From: Lachnospiraceae bacterium AC2012
Lineage (GTDB): Bacteria; Bacillota; Clostridia; Lachnospirales; Lachnospiraceae
Direction of reading: 5' to 3'
DNA length: 64,000 nucleotides
NCBI GenBank assembly: GCA_000702525.1
Contig: JNIN01000001.1
Location: forward strand, 1,488,001 to 1,552,000
The position numbers and the translations under genes are program-made. Of the stretch, positions 16,779 through 26,072 are shown one piece after another. The notes below the pieces were generated by a model. The model saw nothing but the letters and a program-made list of their open reading frames with translations. It was not told the origin of the DNA and searched no databases. Position 1 is the first letter of the stretch. Every line of letters starts with the position of its first letter.

Positions 16779-16976
16779 CTAAAACATGACCCCAAAAATT
16801 ATCTTTATCATCCAGACCATCAACATAATAACCAGTACAATCAAAGCTGATATCATTAGGACAATTATATATTGCATTAACATCCATTTTAATGGTGTTA
16901 ATAGCATTAATACACCATAAATACATATTGATAGAATTATCGATAATAAAACAAACAATCTACTTTCTTTTCTCAT
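16779..16976 (-). CDS. Small two-pass membrane protein
   Basis: This 65-residue protein is almost entirely hydrophobic with two predicted membrane segments (about 8-26 and 34-58). They are separated by a short basic turn (LKWML). A GGGGAT ribosome binding site and a good promoter (TTGATG-N17-TATAAT at 17048-17076) support it as a real gene. I do not recognise its family. Position next to two peptide-sensing-type regulators and an efflux pump allows ideas such as an immunity-like or signalling membrane protein, but nothing in the sequence proves it. Confidence 0.55.
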   Translation of the reverse strand: MRKESRLFVLLSIILSICIYGVLMLLTPLKWMLMQYIIVLMISALIVLVIMLMVWMIKIIFGVMF

Positions 16977-17047
16977 AATTTACATCCCCATTACAATTGA
17001 GTAATATTAATTATTCTCTTTCCTCTATCCCTGTATTAAACACTTAA

Positions 17048-17076
17048 ATTATAAACTGCAGATAATTCGACATCAA
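17048..17076 (-). promoter_or_regulatory. Promoter of the small membrane protein pair
   Basis: On the minus strand TTGATG (17076-17071) and a perfect TATAAT (17053-17048) are spaced by 17 bp, about 70 bp upstream of the 65-residue gene. Confidence 0.75.
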
Positions 17077-17094
17077 TATTAAATACACTGTTAT

Positions 17095-18441
17095 TTATTT
17101 TTCCGCTGCTCGTTTATCTACATCCGTCATCATCTGAATAATTGTCTTATCTGTCTCAGCCATTCCCTGGCTTGCGAGGATTCCGATATTTCGAATGGTG
17201 TTTTCCACACCCTTTTCAACGATTCCATCACCACCAAAGAACTCGCTTCCGTTCTCACGCATCTTCAATCCCAGGAGACCGGCCTCTACTGCAGAAGCAA
17301 TCTTTGCCGCACAGCTTGCCTTTGCTCCGTCACATACCATTCCGGAATCAATTGCCAAAGCATTTACTACAGTATGCGCAATATCTTCATAGGTTCCACC
17401 CTTCATATGGCAGATTCCTGCTGCCGCACCGCATGCTGCACTGGTTGCTCCGCAGTACGCGGAGAGCGAACCGATTCCCGTCTTCAAATGAATACTAATC
17501 AAATTCGATACAACCAGCGCACGTATCATTTCCTCATCCGATACATGCATACTCTTTGCAAAAATATAAACTGGAATCGATGTTGTGATTCCCTGGTTTC
17601 CACTTCCGGAATTGATTACAACCGGTAATTCGCATCCATTCATACGTGCATCCGAACCTGCTGCCGCATAGGCCTTGGCACGATTGTGTGGACTATCACC
17701 ATAAGCACGCAGGAGGATACGACCGATGTTCGCTCCATAATTGCCACGAATTCCTTCTTCCGCAATGGTCGTATTATAATCCACCTGGCGCATAATCACA
17801 TCCTGCACCTCTTCGATATCTACACTATTTGCGTAATCTACAATTCTTTCAACTGTAAGAATGGCACGATCTGTCTTATGCTGATTCGATCCGAGACTAT
17901 CACTCTCTTCTAGCTTTGTCGCACTTGCAGATTGGCCCTCCTCATCGAGAATCCCCTCTATACAAACGCACTCTCCATCTCGCTCTAATCGAACGACATT
18001 CGTATGATGTCCTACAATTTCAGCTACCGCTTGGTGATTCTCACCTGTTACCTCTATCACAATATGGAAGATAAACTTGGAATCCGTACGCTCTAATGCG
18101 AATTCTGTTGCCTCCTTGTAAGGCTGAATCTTCGCAATTTCATCCTCTGTAATCTTCGACAGGACCTGCAGTTTTGCATAGGCATCACCCGCTACGATAC
18201 CAGCCGCAACCGCTGTTTCAATACCTCGCAAGCCACCTGTATTCGGAACGATTACAGATCGAACATTCTTAATGATGTTCGGGCTGACGTGGATGTCTAC
18301 CTTCGTTGGCATCTCACCAAGAATCTCACGTGCCAACGCCGCACAATAAGCAAGCGCAACCGGCTCCGTACATCCCATCGCAGGAACGAGCTCCTCTCTT
18401 AAGATTTCAGTAAATTCTTTCATCATCTTCTCTTCTAACAT
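17095..18441 (-). CDS. L-cysteine desulfidase-family protein
   Basis: This 448-residue protein belongs to the UPF0597/CdsB-CyuA group related to the alpha domain of serine dehydratase. The group uses a [4Fe-4S] cluster to break cysteine (or serine) to pyruvate, ammonia and sulfide. Conserved cysteines occur in AMGCTEPVALAY near residue 23, CGATSAACGAAAGICHMKGG around 330-350 and GMVCDGAKASCAAK around 370-385. The central SGSGNQGITTSIPV is also family-typical. AGGAGAG precedes the ATG by five bases. A hairpin with a T run lies only 20 bp upstream of the start, so expression may be controlled by attenuation. Confidence 0.88.
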   Translation of the reverse strand: MLEEKMMKEFTEILREELVPAMGCTEPVALAYCAALAREILGEMPTKVDIHVSPNIIKNVRSVIVPNTGGLRGIETAVAAGIVAGDAYAKLQVLSKITEDEIAKIQPYKEATEFALERTDSKFIFHIVIEVTGENHQAVAEIVGHHTNVVRLERDGECVCIEGILDEEGQSASATKLEESDSLGSNQHKTDRAILTVERIVDYANSVDIEEVQDVIMRQVDYNTTIAEEGIRGNYGANIGRILLRAYGDSPHNRAKAYAAAGSDARMNGCELPVVINSGSGNQGITTSIPVYIFAKSMHVSDEEMIRALVVSNLISIHLKTGIGSLSAYCGATSAACGAAAGICHMKGGTYEDIAHTVVNALAIDSGMVCDGAKASCAAKIASAVEAGLLGLKMRENGSEFFGGDGIVEKGVENTIRNIGILASQGMAETDKTIIQMMTDVDKRAAEK

Positions 18442-18461
18442 GCATACTCTCCTAGGACACG

Positions 18462-18551
18462 AAAAAAGGGGAACGCAAATAAGCGATCCCCTAATGTCCC
18501 ATGTGTTTTAAAAATATCTATCAAGTAAAACCTAATATTTCAAACCCCTTT
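18462..18551 (-). promoter_or_regulatory. Possible attenuator in the cysteine desulfidase leader
   Basis: In the minus-strand leader a stem (18483-18492 with 18467-18476, AGGGGATCGC against GCGTTCCCCT) is followed by six T. It stands 20 bases before the start codon. An upstream AAAGGGG (18551-18545) is perfectly complementary to the CCCCTTT of the terminator arm and could form a competing structure. A candidate promoter TTGAAG-N18-TATACT lies further upstream. No T-box or known riboswitch motif is recognised. Confidence 0.5.
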
Positions 18552-18684
18552 AGGCTTCTGCAACAGTATACCCCAGGTGTTGAAAATACTTCAATATGTA
18601 AAATCGACATTTTTCCCTTAATTTAAAGGATTTTTTTATACAACCTATGCAAGAAAGGGTTTTGCGCAATCTATTTCGAGCAAA

Positions 18685-19782
18685 TTATCGACCAAGATAA
18701 GCATCGATTCCATTCGCAATTCCAGATGCAATCTTCTGCTGGTAATCCGCCGTTGCCATATTGGCATCCTCTGTTGGATTTGTCATATATCCCATCTCAA
18801 CAATGGTTACCGGAACCGTACACCAATTGATTCCACTCATCGTATCCGTCTCCCAGACATATTCTCTCTTACATCCTGTCGATGCAACCAAACCATCTAA
18901 AACATTACTTGAAAGCGCGTAACTCTGATCATGGAGATTGCCATTCCACTGATTAGATGATGTCTGACAAATTGTCATCGCTCCATTCGCCGATGCATTC
19001 TCGGAACCATTAGCATGCACACGGATAAATGCATCCGCACCTGCGGCATTCGCAATCGCTGCACGCTCGGAATTAGAAATGTTTACGTCGTTACAGGTTC
19101 GAACCATAATCACTGTATAACCGCGACTTGCGAGCTCCTGCTCCAGTCTGGCAGAGACATCCATCGTAAGTTCATATTCTGCCAAGCCGCTGACCACGCC
19201 ACTTGTACCACTGGCAACCTTGGCTTTCATCTCGGAAGAACCCGGTCCCACCGGCTCCTTCTCACTATTCCCATGTGCCTGATGTCCCGCATCAATAACA
19301 ATCGTATATCCATTCGTTCCTTCAATTCTCTCAGCCGCTGCAGGCACCTCTCCCGAAGAAGATGTGACTGTAGGTTCCTGTGGTTCTTCTGCTGAAAGAT
19401 ATTCAGATGAAACATAGTAGCATGTTCCGTCAATCTGCACACGTGTCCAGCCATCTTCCTCGCCATATGTCTCAACAGAATCCCCTCGATTCAACTTGGA
19501 AACCACCTCGCTATCCTTGCTTGGTTTCGTACGTACATTCACCTTGTTTGTTGCATACATTGTGACCGGATCCACATCCGCTGTAACATCCTCATCCTCA
19601 GAAGTCTCTGTTTCTGTATCCTCTTTTTGTGTACTTTCTTCTGTCTTCTCTGTCTTTGTATTATCGCTCTTCGTGGAAGACTTCGAAGTCTTACTTCCTC
19701 CACATGCGCTGCAACATACCAGTGCTAGAATCAAAAGCACTGATACAAGCATTGTCCTCTTATATTTCCATCTCTGTAACAT
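18685..19782 (-). CDS. N-acetylmuramoyl-L-alanine amidase lipoprotein with SH3 domain
   Basis: This is a secreted zinc amidase that cuts the bond between N-acetylmuramic acid and the stem peptide. The ATG at 19782 follows GAGGG by five bases; upstream TTG and ATG options are too close. The 365-residue protein has a lipoprotein signal (ALVCCSAC), a Ser/Thr/Glu-rich linker and one SH3_3 domain ([20 protein letters not shown]). The Amidase_3 domain has zinc and catalytic residues in IDAGHQ, EYELT, RVHANG and VEMGYMTN. All are present, so it should be active. It follows the YARHG gene by 13 bp. Confidence 0.92.
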   Translation of the reverse strand: MLQRWKYKRTMLVSVLLILALVCCSACGGSKTSKSSTKSDNTKTEKTEESTQKEDTETETSEDEDVTADVDPVTMYATNKVNVRTKPSKDSEVVSKLNRGDSVETYGEEDGWTRVQIDGTCYYVSSEYLSAEEPQEPTVTSSSGEVPAAAERIEGTNGYTIVIDAGHQAHGNSEKEPVGPGSSEMKAKVASGTSGVVSGLAEYELTMDVSARLEQELASRGYTVIMVRTCNDVNISNSERAAIANAAGADAFIRVHANGSENASANGAMTICQTSSNQWNGNLHDQSYALSSNVLDGLVASTGCKREYVWETDTMSGINWCTVPVTIVEMGYMTNPTEDANMATADYQQKIASGIANGIDAYLGR

Positions 19783-19795
19783 CATTTCCCTCAAC

Positions 19796-20764
19796 CTACT
19801 TATATGTTTGCAATAAATCTACATTTGCTTTCTCTACTTCAGATAAATTCTGATAAATGGAATCCATATCACTCGTCTTCTCTGTGATTGATGTGTACCA
19901 CTCATACTGGCTGAAGTAATTTGTGAGTTCCTCATCGGAGAACTGATATCCATGCTCTGCATAGATTTCATTAATCATCATCTGCACAATCGTTCTATCT
20001 CCAGGAAAGTTTTTATCGCTCCAATCCTGACTCATATAGGCACTGATATCTGCATCCGAGAGTTTTCTAGTTCTTGCATCTTCGCAGATATAATCAGATG
20101 ATGAACTCTCCACTGCTTCTTCGGGCTCAGACTCTTTGCTCTCCTTCTTAGTATCAGAAGATTTTTTGTCAGAAGACTTTGCTTCGCCCGCTTTATCATT
20201 TTCCAATCCACTAACCACAATCTGACCTTCGCCATATAAGAAATCGTAGTTAAAATATTCTTCATTTACATAAGCATTCCAGTAATAGGAAATCTTATCA
20301 CCATTTGAAAGAGCTGTATCATCGTCAGTCTCTACTTCGAATTCTTCATCGAGAACGTCCTTCGCAGAGAGGACTCCTATCAAACCATCGGTAGCTTCCA
20401 ATCCCTCTTTGGAATAATCGAGATCCGGATAATCTTCGAAAACGCAGTCCCAATCAACACTTAAATCACAAGTTGCACTACCATCGTAGCCATCGTATTC
20501 TACCTGTACATATTCATTCAAATCGATGGATTTCCGTCTGTTTGCAAATACGATGATTCCAATGCCTATCGCACAAATCGCTACTACTGAAGCGATAATA
20601 ATTACAAGAAGCTTCTTATTTACTGGTTTCTTATCTACCGCCCCTGGGTTTACCGGTCTCTGGTTACCCACCTTCTGGTTCATCGGTGCAACTACCTGCT
20701 TTCCGCAACCATTACAAAACTTAGCACCCTCTGGCAACTTTTTCCCACAAGAACTACAAAACAT
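19796..20764 (-). CDS. Zinc-ribbon membrane protein with YARHG domain
   Basis: The 322-residue protein starts with a zinc ribbon ([24 protein letters not shown], four cysteines in two CxxC pairs). One membrane segment follows at about residues 50-72, then an extracellular region. The C-terminal YARHG domain contains [22 protein letters not shown], cited by the core [15 protein letters not shown] domains are extracellular modules often linked to cell-wall factors, and here the next gene is a cell-wall amidase. A Ser/Lys/Glu-rich linker separates the middle part from YARHG. The molecular role is unknown; envelope sensing or amidase control is inferred from context. Confidence 0.85.
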   Translation of the reverse strand: MFCSSCGKKLPEGAKFCNGCGKQVVAPMNQKVGNQRPVNPGAVDKKPVNKKLLVIIIASVVAICAIGIGIIVFANRRKSIDLNEYVQVEYDGYDGSATCDLSVDWDCVFEDYPDLDYSKEGLEATDGLIGVLSAKDVLDEEFEVETDDDTALSNGDKISYYWNAYVNEEYFNYDFLYGEGQIVVSGLENDKAGEAKSSDKKSSDTKKESKESEPEEAVESSSSDYICEDARTRKLSDADISAYMSQDWSDKNFPGDRTIVQMMINEIYAEHGYQFSDEELTNYFSQYEWYTSITEKTSDMDSIYQNLSEVEKANVDLLQTYK

Positions 20765-20783
20765 CTAATTTTATTTCCTCCTA

Positions 20784-21983
20784 TTAGTCCCTCTTCTTCT
20801 GCTTCACCATCTGTACGGAATAGTCCGTATCATAGTGAATCACGCAGAAATATCTATCTCCGATTTCCGTCACAACGGTATTTTGAATTTCGTCTGTCAG
20901 CTCCTCTTCTGACATCGAAAATCCAAATGGCATCAGCACATCAAATACCAGATTTGTATGTGTCGGTCCCGGTACCACACGAAAATCATGCATGGAGAGT
21001 GTTGTCGATATCTCCTGTAAAACTGTCAAAATCTGTGTCTTTAACTTCAAAACTCTCGGATCATCGGTAACAATCGGATCCATATGTATCGTCGCTGTGC
21101 AGTGAAGTGTCTCCTCTAAATCCTTCTCTGCATTATCGATAATATCGTGAAGTTCCAAGATATCACCCTCTGCCGGCACTTCCGCGTGCAAAGAAACGAT
21201 ACGTCTACCCGGACCGTAATCATGGATAATCAAATCATGAATCCCCGTAATCCTCTTATCCTGTCGATGCATCACCATCCGAATCTGCTTTACAAATTCC
21301 GGATCCGGTGCCACCCCAAGAAGTGGATTAATCGTATCCATGGCCGACTGGAATCCTGCCTTCAAGATAAATAATCCAACCGCAAGACCCGCGATACCAT
21401 CCAACAGAACAATCCCTGTATAATGCGACACAATCGTCGCTACAATAACAACCGTAGTAGCAGCACAATCGGAGATAGAATCGATGGCCGCAGCACGGAT
21501 GGTTGCAGACTTAATACGATTTCCAATCCTGTGATTATAAAATGCCATGTAACATTTCACGAGAATCGTCACAAGTAAAATTCCAATAATCAACCAGGAG
21601 AATGCGATTTCCTCCGGATGGATAATCCTCACTACTGAATCACGAATCAATTCGACCGCCATGACAAGAATCAAAAGCGATACGATAAACCCGGAAACAT
21701 ACTCTATCCTTCCATGCCCGAATGGATGCTCCGGATCCGGATCCTCCGCCGCCATCTTGAATCCGACCAGCGTAACAATCGCCGAACCGGAATCTGACAG
21801 GTTGTTCATCGCATCTGCCATAATCGAAATCGAACCACTGATCAAACCGGCGAACAATTTAAAGGCAAACAGAAATACATTTAAAATAATTCCTGCCAAA
21901 CCACAAATCTTGCCATAAGCCGTTCTTGTCTCTGCTTCGGTCGCTCCCTCTTTCAAGAAAAACTTCGCTAATAATGTAATCAT
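20784..21983 (-). CDS. Cation diffusion facilitator family transporter
   Basis: This 399-residue proton-coupled divalent metal exporter has the CDF pattern. It has six membrane segments with the metal site DAMNNLSDSGSA (D..N....D) in helix 2, then HPFGHGRIEY, and a second site DSISDCAATT (HD/D-x3-D type) in helix 5. A cytoplasmic C-terminal domain contains HDLIIHDYGPG. The start ATG (21983-21981) overlaps the feoB stop in an ATGA, so it is translationally coupled to FeoAB. CDF proteins of this group move Mn, Fe, Zn or Co; coupling to ferrous uptake suggests Fe or Mn balance. Specificity is inferred. Confidence 0.9.
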   Translation of the reverse strand: MITLLAKFFLKEGATEAETRTAYGKICGLAGIILNVFLFAFKLFAGLISGSISIMADAMNNLSDSGSAIVTLVGFKMAAEDPDPEHPFGHGRIEYVSGFIVSLLILVMAVELIRDSVVRIIHPEEIAFSWLIIGILLVTILVKCYMAFYNHRIGNRIKSATIRAAAIDSISDCAATTVVIVATIVSHYTGIVLLDGIAGLAVGLFILKAGFQSAMDTINPLLGVAPDPEFVKQIRMVMHRQDKRITGIHDLIIHDYGPGRRIVSLHAEVPAEGDILELHDIIDNAEKDLEETLHCTATIHMDPIVTDDPRVLKLKTQILTVLQEISTTLSMHDFRVVPGPTHTNLVFDVLMPFGFSMSEEELTDEIQNTVVTEIGDRYFCVIHYDTDYSVQMVKQKKRD

Positions 21984-24325
21984 CCCATCACCCCATTTAA
22001 AATTATGTTTACAACACCTGCTACCAGCCATGCAATCAGGCACTGAAATACCACTGTCGCAAGCGCATATTTTCTGCCCTGCTCCTGCTTAATCGATGCA
22101 ACGGCGGCGATACACGGTGTATAAAGGAGACAAAACGCTAGAAATGTTCCCGCCTGCACGGCTGTCATCGCGCTCTTCATCGCCTCTTCCCCACCATATA
22201 ACACGCTCATCATACTGACAATGCTTTCCTTTGCCATAAATCCGGAAATAATTGCCGTCACGAATTTCCAATCGCCAAGTCCGATCGGTGCAAATAACGG
22301 AACCAAAATGCCAGAAATAGATGCCAGGATACTATCGCCACTATCGGACACCATATGTAAGCTGGTATCAAAACTCTGTAAGAACCATACAATCACCGTT
22401 CCAAGGAAAATAAATGTAAAAGCTCTCTGCATAAAATCCTTGGCTTTATCCCACATCAATTGTAATACATTCTTCGCCCCCGGCACACGGTAGTTGGGAA
22501 GCTCCATCACAAATGGGACCGCCTCTCCACGGAATACCGTATTCTTCGATGCCAAAGCCACCAAAATGGCAATCACTATACCACCAAAATATAGACACAA
22601 CATTATCGGCATCTCATATCCTGGGAAAAACACACTAGTAAAGAATGCATACACTGGCATCTTTGCCGAACAACTCATAAACGGAATCAAGAGTGTTGTC
22701 ATACGGCGATCTCGCTTGGATGGTAATGTTCGAGTCGACATCACAGCCGGTACGGAACATCCAAATCCGACCAATAGTGGTACGATACTTCGTCCGGACA
22801 AACCGATCTTTCGTAGAAGCTTATCCATCACAAAGGCGATTCGCGCCATATATCCACTATCTTCCAACCAGGACAGGAAGAAGAACAAGGTTACGATAAT
22901 AGGAATAAAACTAAGTACGGTTCCAACACCTGTAAATATTGCATCAATCACCAGACTGTGAATCGGTGCAGATACATGAGCAGCTGTCAGTAACTGATCC
23001 ATTTCTTCTGTCAGTAATTCGATTCCTCCCGCAATCAAATCCTGAAGAGAGGCCCCTATCACATCAAATGTTAAATAAAAAATCAAAGCCATAATAGCCA
23101 CAAACACTGGAATTGCCGTCCATTTCCCCGTAAGTATACGGTCAATCTTTCGACTGCGCTGATGTTCCCGACTCTCCTTTGGCTTTACAACTGTCTCATG
23201 ACAAAGTTTCTTAATAAAGATATAACGCATATCTGCAATTGCAGCGGCACGGTCAAGTCCTCTTTCTTCCTCCATTTGCGTCACGATATGCTCCAACGCG
23301 TCTTCTTCATTCTTCGCTAGTTTTAAAGCCTTTCGAACAAGAGCATCGCCTTCAATCAATTTACTTGCAGCAAATCGAACCGGTATCTCTGCCTGTTCCG
23401 CATGTTCCTCAATCAATGACATCACACCATGCATCGCTCTATGCACGGTGCCATGAAAATCTGTCTTATCACAAAAATCCTCGCGTTCCGGTGCTTCCTT
23501 ATATTTTGCAATATGAAGTGCATGGGCTACTAATTCGTCAATGCCCTCTCCCTTTGCTGCGGAGATTGGTACCACCGGAATCTGGAGCATCTTCTCCATC
23601 TCATTAATACGGACAAATCCACCATTTCCCGTCATCTCATCCATCATATTCAAGGCTAAGACCACCGGAACACCAAGTTCTAACAACTGCATCGTCAGAT
23701 ACAGATTTCGTTCCATATTTGTCGCATCCACAATATTAATGATTGCCGTTGGCTTCTCGTGCAAGATAAATTCCCTGGATACAATCTCCTCACTCGAATA
23801 TGGAGAGAGCGAATAAATCCCCGGTAAGTCCACAACCTCCGTATTAGGATGTCCCTTGATTGCACCGCTCTTCCGATCCACGGTTACTCCCGGAAAGTTA
23901 CCAACATGCTGATTCGAACCCGTCAACTGGTTAAAGAGCGTAGTCTTTCCACAATTCTGATTACCAACCAAAGCAAAGGTATATTTCCGGTTTCCATCCA
24001 AAGCAACCTTCTGTTGCTTCTTCGTCATCATTTCCTCGCCATATCCCGGGTGTTCCACCTCTTTATATGGCTTCTTCTCCTCCGGCTCTTCCACCATTCT
24101 CCGTGGGTTTTCAATCGCTATCTTCTCTGCATCTGCAAGTCGAAGTGTCAATTCATAACCACTGATACGAAGTTCCATCGGATCACCCATCGGCGCATAT
24201 TTAATCAGAGAAATCGTCTGCCCTGGGATGACACCCATATCCAGGAAATGCTGTCGCAGCGCTCCCTCGCCACCTACTGCTGTAATGGTGGCAGTCATAC
24301 CGATTTCTAAATCTCTTAATGTCAT
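21980..24325 (-). CDS. feoB: FeoA-FeoB fusion, ferrous iron transporter
   Basis: This 781-residue protein imports Fe(II). Residues 1-75 form a FeoA SH3-like domain (MTLRDLEIGMTATITAVGG...LRLADAEKI). A linker with a methionine start-like segment leads to the FeoB G domain: G1 GNQNCGKTT (121-129), G3 DLPGIYSL and G4 NMMDE. The membrane part has about eight or more helices with two Gate regions (FGCSVPAVMSTRTL; FMAKESIVSMMS). Fusion of FeoA to FeoB is known in some Firmicutes and makes a separate feoA unnecessary. The CDF gene is coupled at its 3' end. No FeoC is seen. Confidence 0.93.
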   Translation of the reverse strand: MTLRDLEIGMTATITAVGGEGALRQHFLDMGVIPGQTISLIKYAPMGDPMELRISGYELTLRLADAEKIAIENPRRMVEEPEEKKPYKEVEHPGYGEEMMTKKQQKVALDGNRKYTFALVGNQNCGKTTLFNQLTGSNQHVGNFPGVTVDRKSGAIKGHPNTEVVDLPGIYSLSPYSSEEIVSREFILHEKPTAIINIVDATNMERNLYLTMQLLELGVPVVLALNMMDEMTGNGGFVRINEMEKMLQIPVVPISAAKGEGIDELVAHALHIAKYKEAPEREDFCDKTDFHGTVHRAMHGVMSLIEEHAEQAEIPVRFAASKLIEGDALVRKALKLAKNEEDALEHIVTQMEEERGLDRAAAIADMRYIFIKKLCHETVVKPKESREHQRSRKIDRILTGKWTAIPVFVAIMALIFYLTFDVIGASLQDLIAGGIELLTEEMDQLLTAAHVSAPIHSLVIDAIFTGVGTVLSFIPIIVTLFFFLSWLEDSGYMARIAFVMDKLLRKIGLSGRSIVPLLVGFGCSVPAVMSTRTLPSKRDRRMTTLLIPFMSCSAKMPVYAFFTSVFFPGYEMPIMLCLYFGGIVIAILVALASKNTVFRGEAVPFVMELPNYRVPGAKNVLQLMWDKAKDFMQRAFTFIFLGTVIVWFLQSFDTSLHMVSDSGDSILASISGILVPLFAPIGLGDWKFVTAIISGFMAKESIVSMMSVLYGGEEAMKSAMTAVQAGTFLAFCLLYTPCIAAVASIKQEQGRKYALATVVFQCLIAWLVAGVVNIILNGVMG

Positions 24326-24467
24326 TTATATTTCCTCAAAACCTTCTATCAAAATACTTGTCGTTATCTTTTTTTAACTATTTAACTATAACATTTTACC
24401 AACTTTCTTTACATATTTTTGAGAACTTTCATTACATCGATAAATGATTTTGCATTGACGAACATGA

Positions 24468-24473
24468 TATAAT
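24468..24473 (+). promoter_or_regulatory. Extended -10 promoter of the HD-GYP gene
   Basis: TATAAT preceded by TGA forms a TGn extended -10, 34 bp before the chosen start codon. The -35 region is weak, as is common with extended -10 promoters. Confidence 0.6.
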
Positions 24474-24506
24474 GGATGGGAATTTTTGGGGCAAATGAGG
24501 TATGAT

Positions 24507-25850
24507 ATGTCTATTTTTTTATCACTTTTTATAGAAGCATATTGGGCAAGAATGTGTACAGCACTACTTTTTTCCATCATCTGTACGTATTCTTCTGCAC
24601 GCTATTTTAATAACAAACATATTCTTCGAAATCTCGTTGTCTATTTCCTACTTTCCGAAGCTTTTGTTGGCATTGTTGCGGAATACATCGTTGCCTATGT
24701 CTGGCCATACGTCATCTGCAAATACATCATCTTCCGACCAATTATGTCCATGTATGCTTTCCCCTTCTTCTGTGCATTCATAGATATCCTTATGATTCAT
24801 GTAGGATGCCATCTTTTCCGAAGATACGCGCATTCCTTAGATAAGAAGAACGCTATTCTGGATTATATGAGCTACGTTATCATCGGAAGACTCTGCATGA
24901 TTTTTGGAGCAATATATCCAACGCTCTATCTGATTACCTATACCATATTAACTCTCCTACTAGTTCGACACATCCGATTCCAATATGATTATATGTTGAA
25001 CACGAATCATCCCATCAATCTCCATGATATGATTCGAAACCGCATGTTTGCATTTCTATTATTTGAATTGTTGAATTGTATTATGTTTATCAACTTCCAA
25101 TCCTCAGAATTTGCAATTATACTCGTTCAATTTCTCACAACAATTGTCGGATTTATCGTCTACGCATTTATCTCCACCTTTGATCGCGAGAGCATCCGTG
25201 CAACGCGTGAATACGATGATAAAATCGCCTATATGCAGCAATTAGAAACGTCACAAGAACAGATTATCCAGCGTTTCTCGGAAATCATGGAAACAAAATC
25301 CGGGGAAACAGGCATGCATGTAAAACGTGTTTCCGAATATTCCGCTATCATCGCGGAGGAACTCGGCATCCATGAGACTGCCATACGTTCCATTCGCATC
25401 GCCTCTATGATGCACGATGTCGGAAAATTATTGATTTCCAATGAAATATTAGAAAAACCGGCGCGTTTAACTGACGCTGAATTTGAAGAAATGAAACTGC
25501 ACACCGTCTATGCAGAAAAGCTCCTCGCCAACTCTACCGGACTGATTGTGAATGTTGCTCGCGATATCGCAACACAGCACCATGAGAGATGGGACGGAAC
25601 CGGATATCCCAACAACCTGTCCGGCAATGACATCTCCTTAGCTGCACAGATTGTTGCTGTAGCAGATGTATATGACGCGCTGACCAGTGTCCGAAGCTAC
25701 AAGGACGCCTGGTCCGCCGAAGATGCGCAACGTGAAATAGCAGCAGAAGAAGGCACCCACTTCTCTCCTGAAGTTGTAGATGCCTTCTTCCGTGGAATAG
25801 AACGTATTGAAAATGTCAGAGAGATGTATCGCGATGATACGCCTCTCTAA
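24507..25850 (+). CDS. Membrane HD-GYP domain protein, predicted c-di-GMP phosphodiesterase
   Basis: The ATG at 24507 follows GAGG with six-base spacing, better than the ATG at 24495. The 447-residue protein has about seven membrane segments in residues 1-225. A short coiled linker (YMQQLETSQEQIIQRFSEIM) leads to an HD-GYP domain. Key residues are present: HVKRV, the HD pair in SMMHDVGKL, HTVYAEKLL, HHERWDGTGYP (the GYP motif) and ADVYDALTS. HD-GYP enzymes hydrolyse cyclic di-GMP. The membrane domain resembles an unassigned sensor. A GGDEF protein at 33.7-35.5 kb could provide the opposing activity. Confidence 0.88.
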   Translation: MSIFLSLFIEAYWARMCTALLFSIICTYSSARYFNNKHILRNLVVYFLLSEAFVGIVAEYIVAYVWPYVICKYIIFRPIMSMYAFPFFCAFIDILMIHVGCHLFRRYAHSLDKKNAILDYMSYVIIGRLCMIFGAIYPTLYLITYTILTLLLVRHIRFQYDYMLNTNHPINLHDMIRNRMFAFLLFELLNCIMFINFQSSEFAIILVQFLTTIVGFIVYAFISTFDRESIRATREYDDKIAYMQQLETSQEQIIQRFSEIMETKSGETGMHVKRVSEYSAIIAEELGIHETAIRSIRIASMMHDVGKLLISNEILEKPARLTDAEFEEMKLHTVYAEKLLANSTGLIVNVARDIATQHHERWDGTGYPNNLSGNDISLAAQIVAVADVYDALTSVRSYKDAWSAEDAQREIAAEEGTHFSPEVVDAFFRGIERIENVREMYRDDTPL

Positions 25851-25952
25851 TCCCATCATAATCATTTCTCTTTGCATAATACTAACAATCTATAATCTAT
25901 CGCCTGCTATAGTCTCCACCTATATTGATAGAAATATCCTCTGTACAACCTC

Positions 25953-25968
25953 TATGACATTTGTCATA
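25953..25968. promoter_or_regulatory. Palindrome upstream of the Lnr-like operon
   Basis: TATGACATTTGTCATA is a perfect 7+2+7 palindrome 105 bp upstream of the first gene. NarL/LuxR-type response regulators bind palindromes of about this size, so it is a candidate site for the operon's own regulator. Confidence 0.45.
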
Positions 25969-26072
25969 TCGATTTCATGACGCTCTTCACTATCGATGAC
26001 GCGCTTTCCATACTATGATGGAATCAGAATAAATCGTAAGAATAATCCTAACAGCAAAGCGAGGGTCAAAAC

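Noticed and set aside
18462-18660. T-box or known amino-acid riboswitch in the cysteine desulfidase leader
   Set aside because: The conserved T-box sequence and other recognised riboswitch cores are absent; only a generic attenuator shape is supported.
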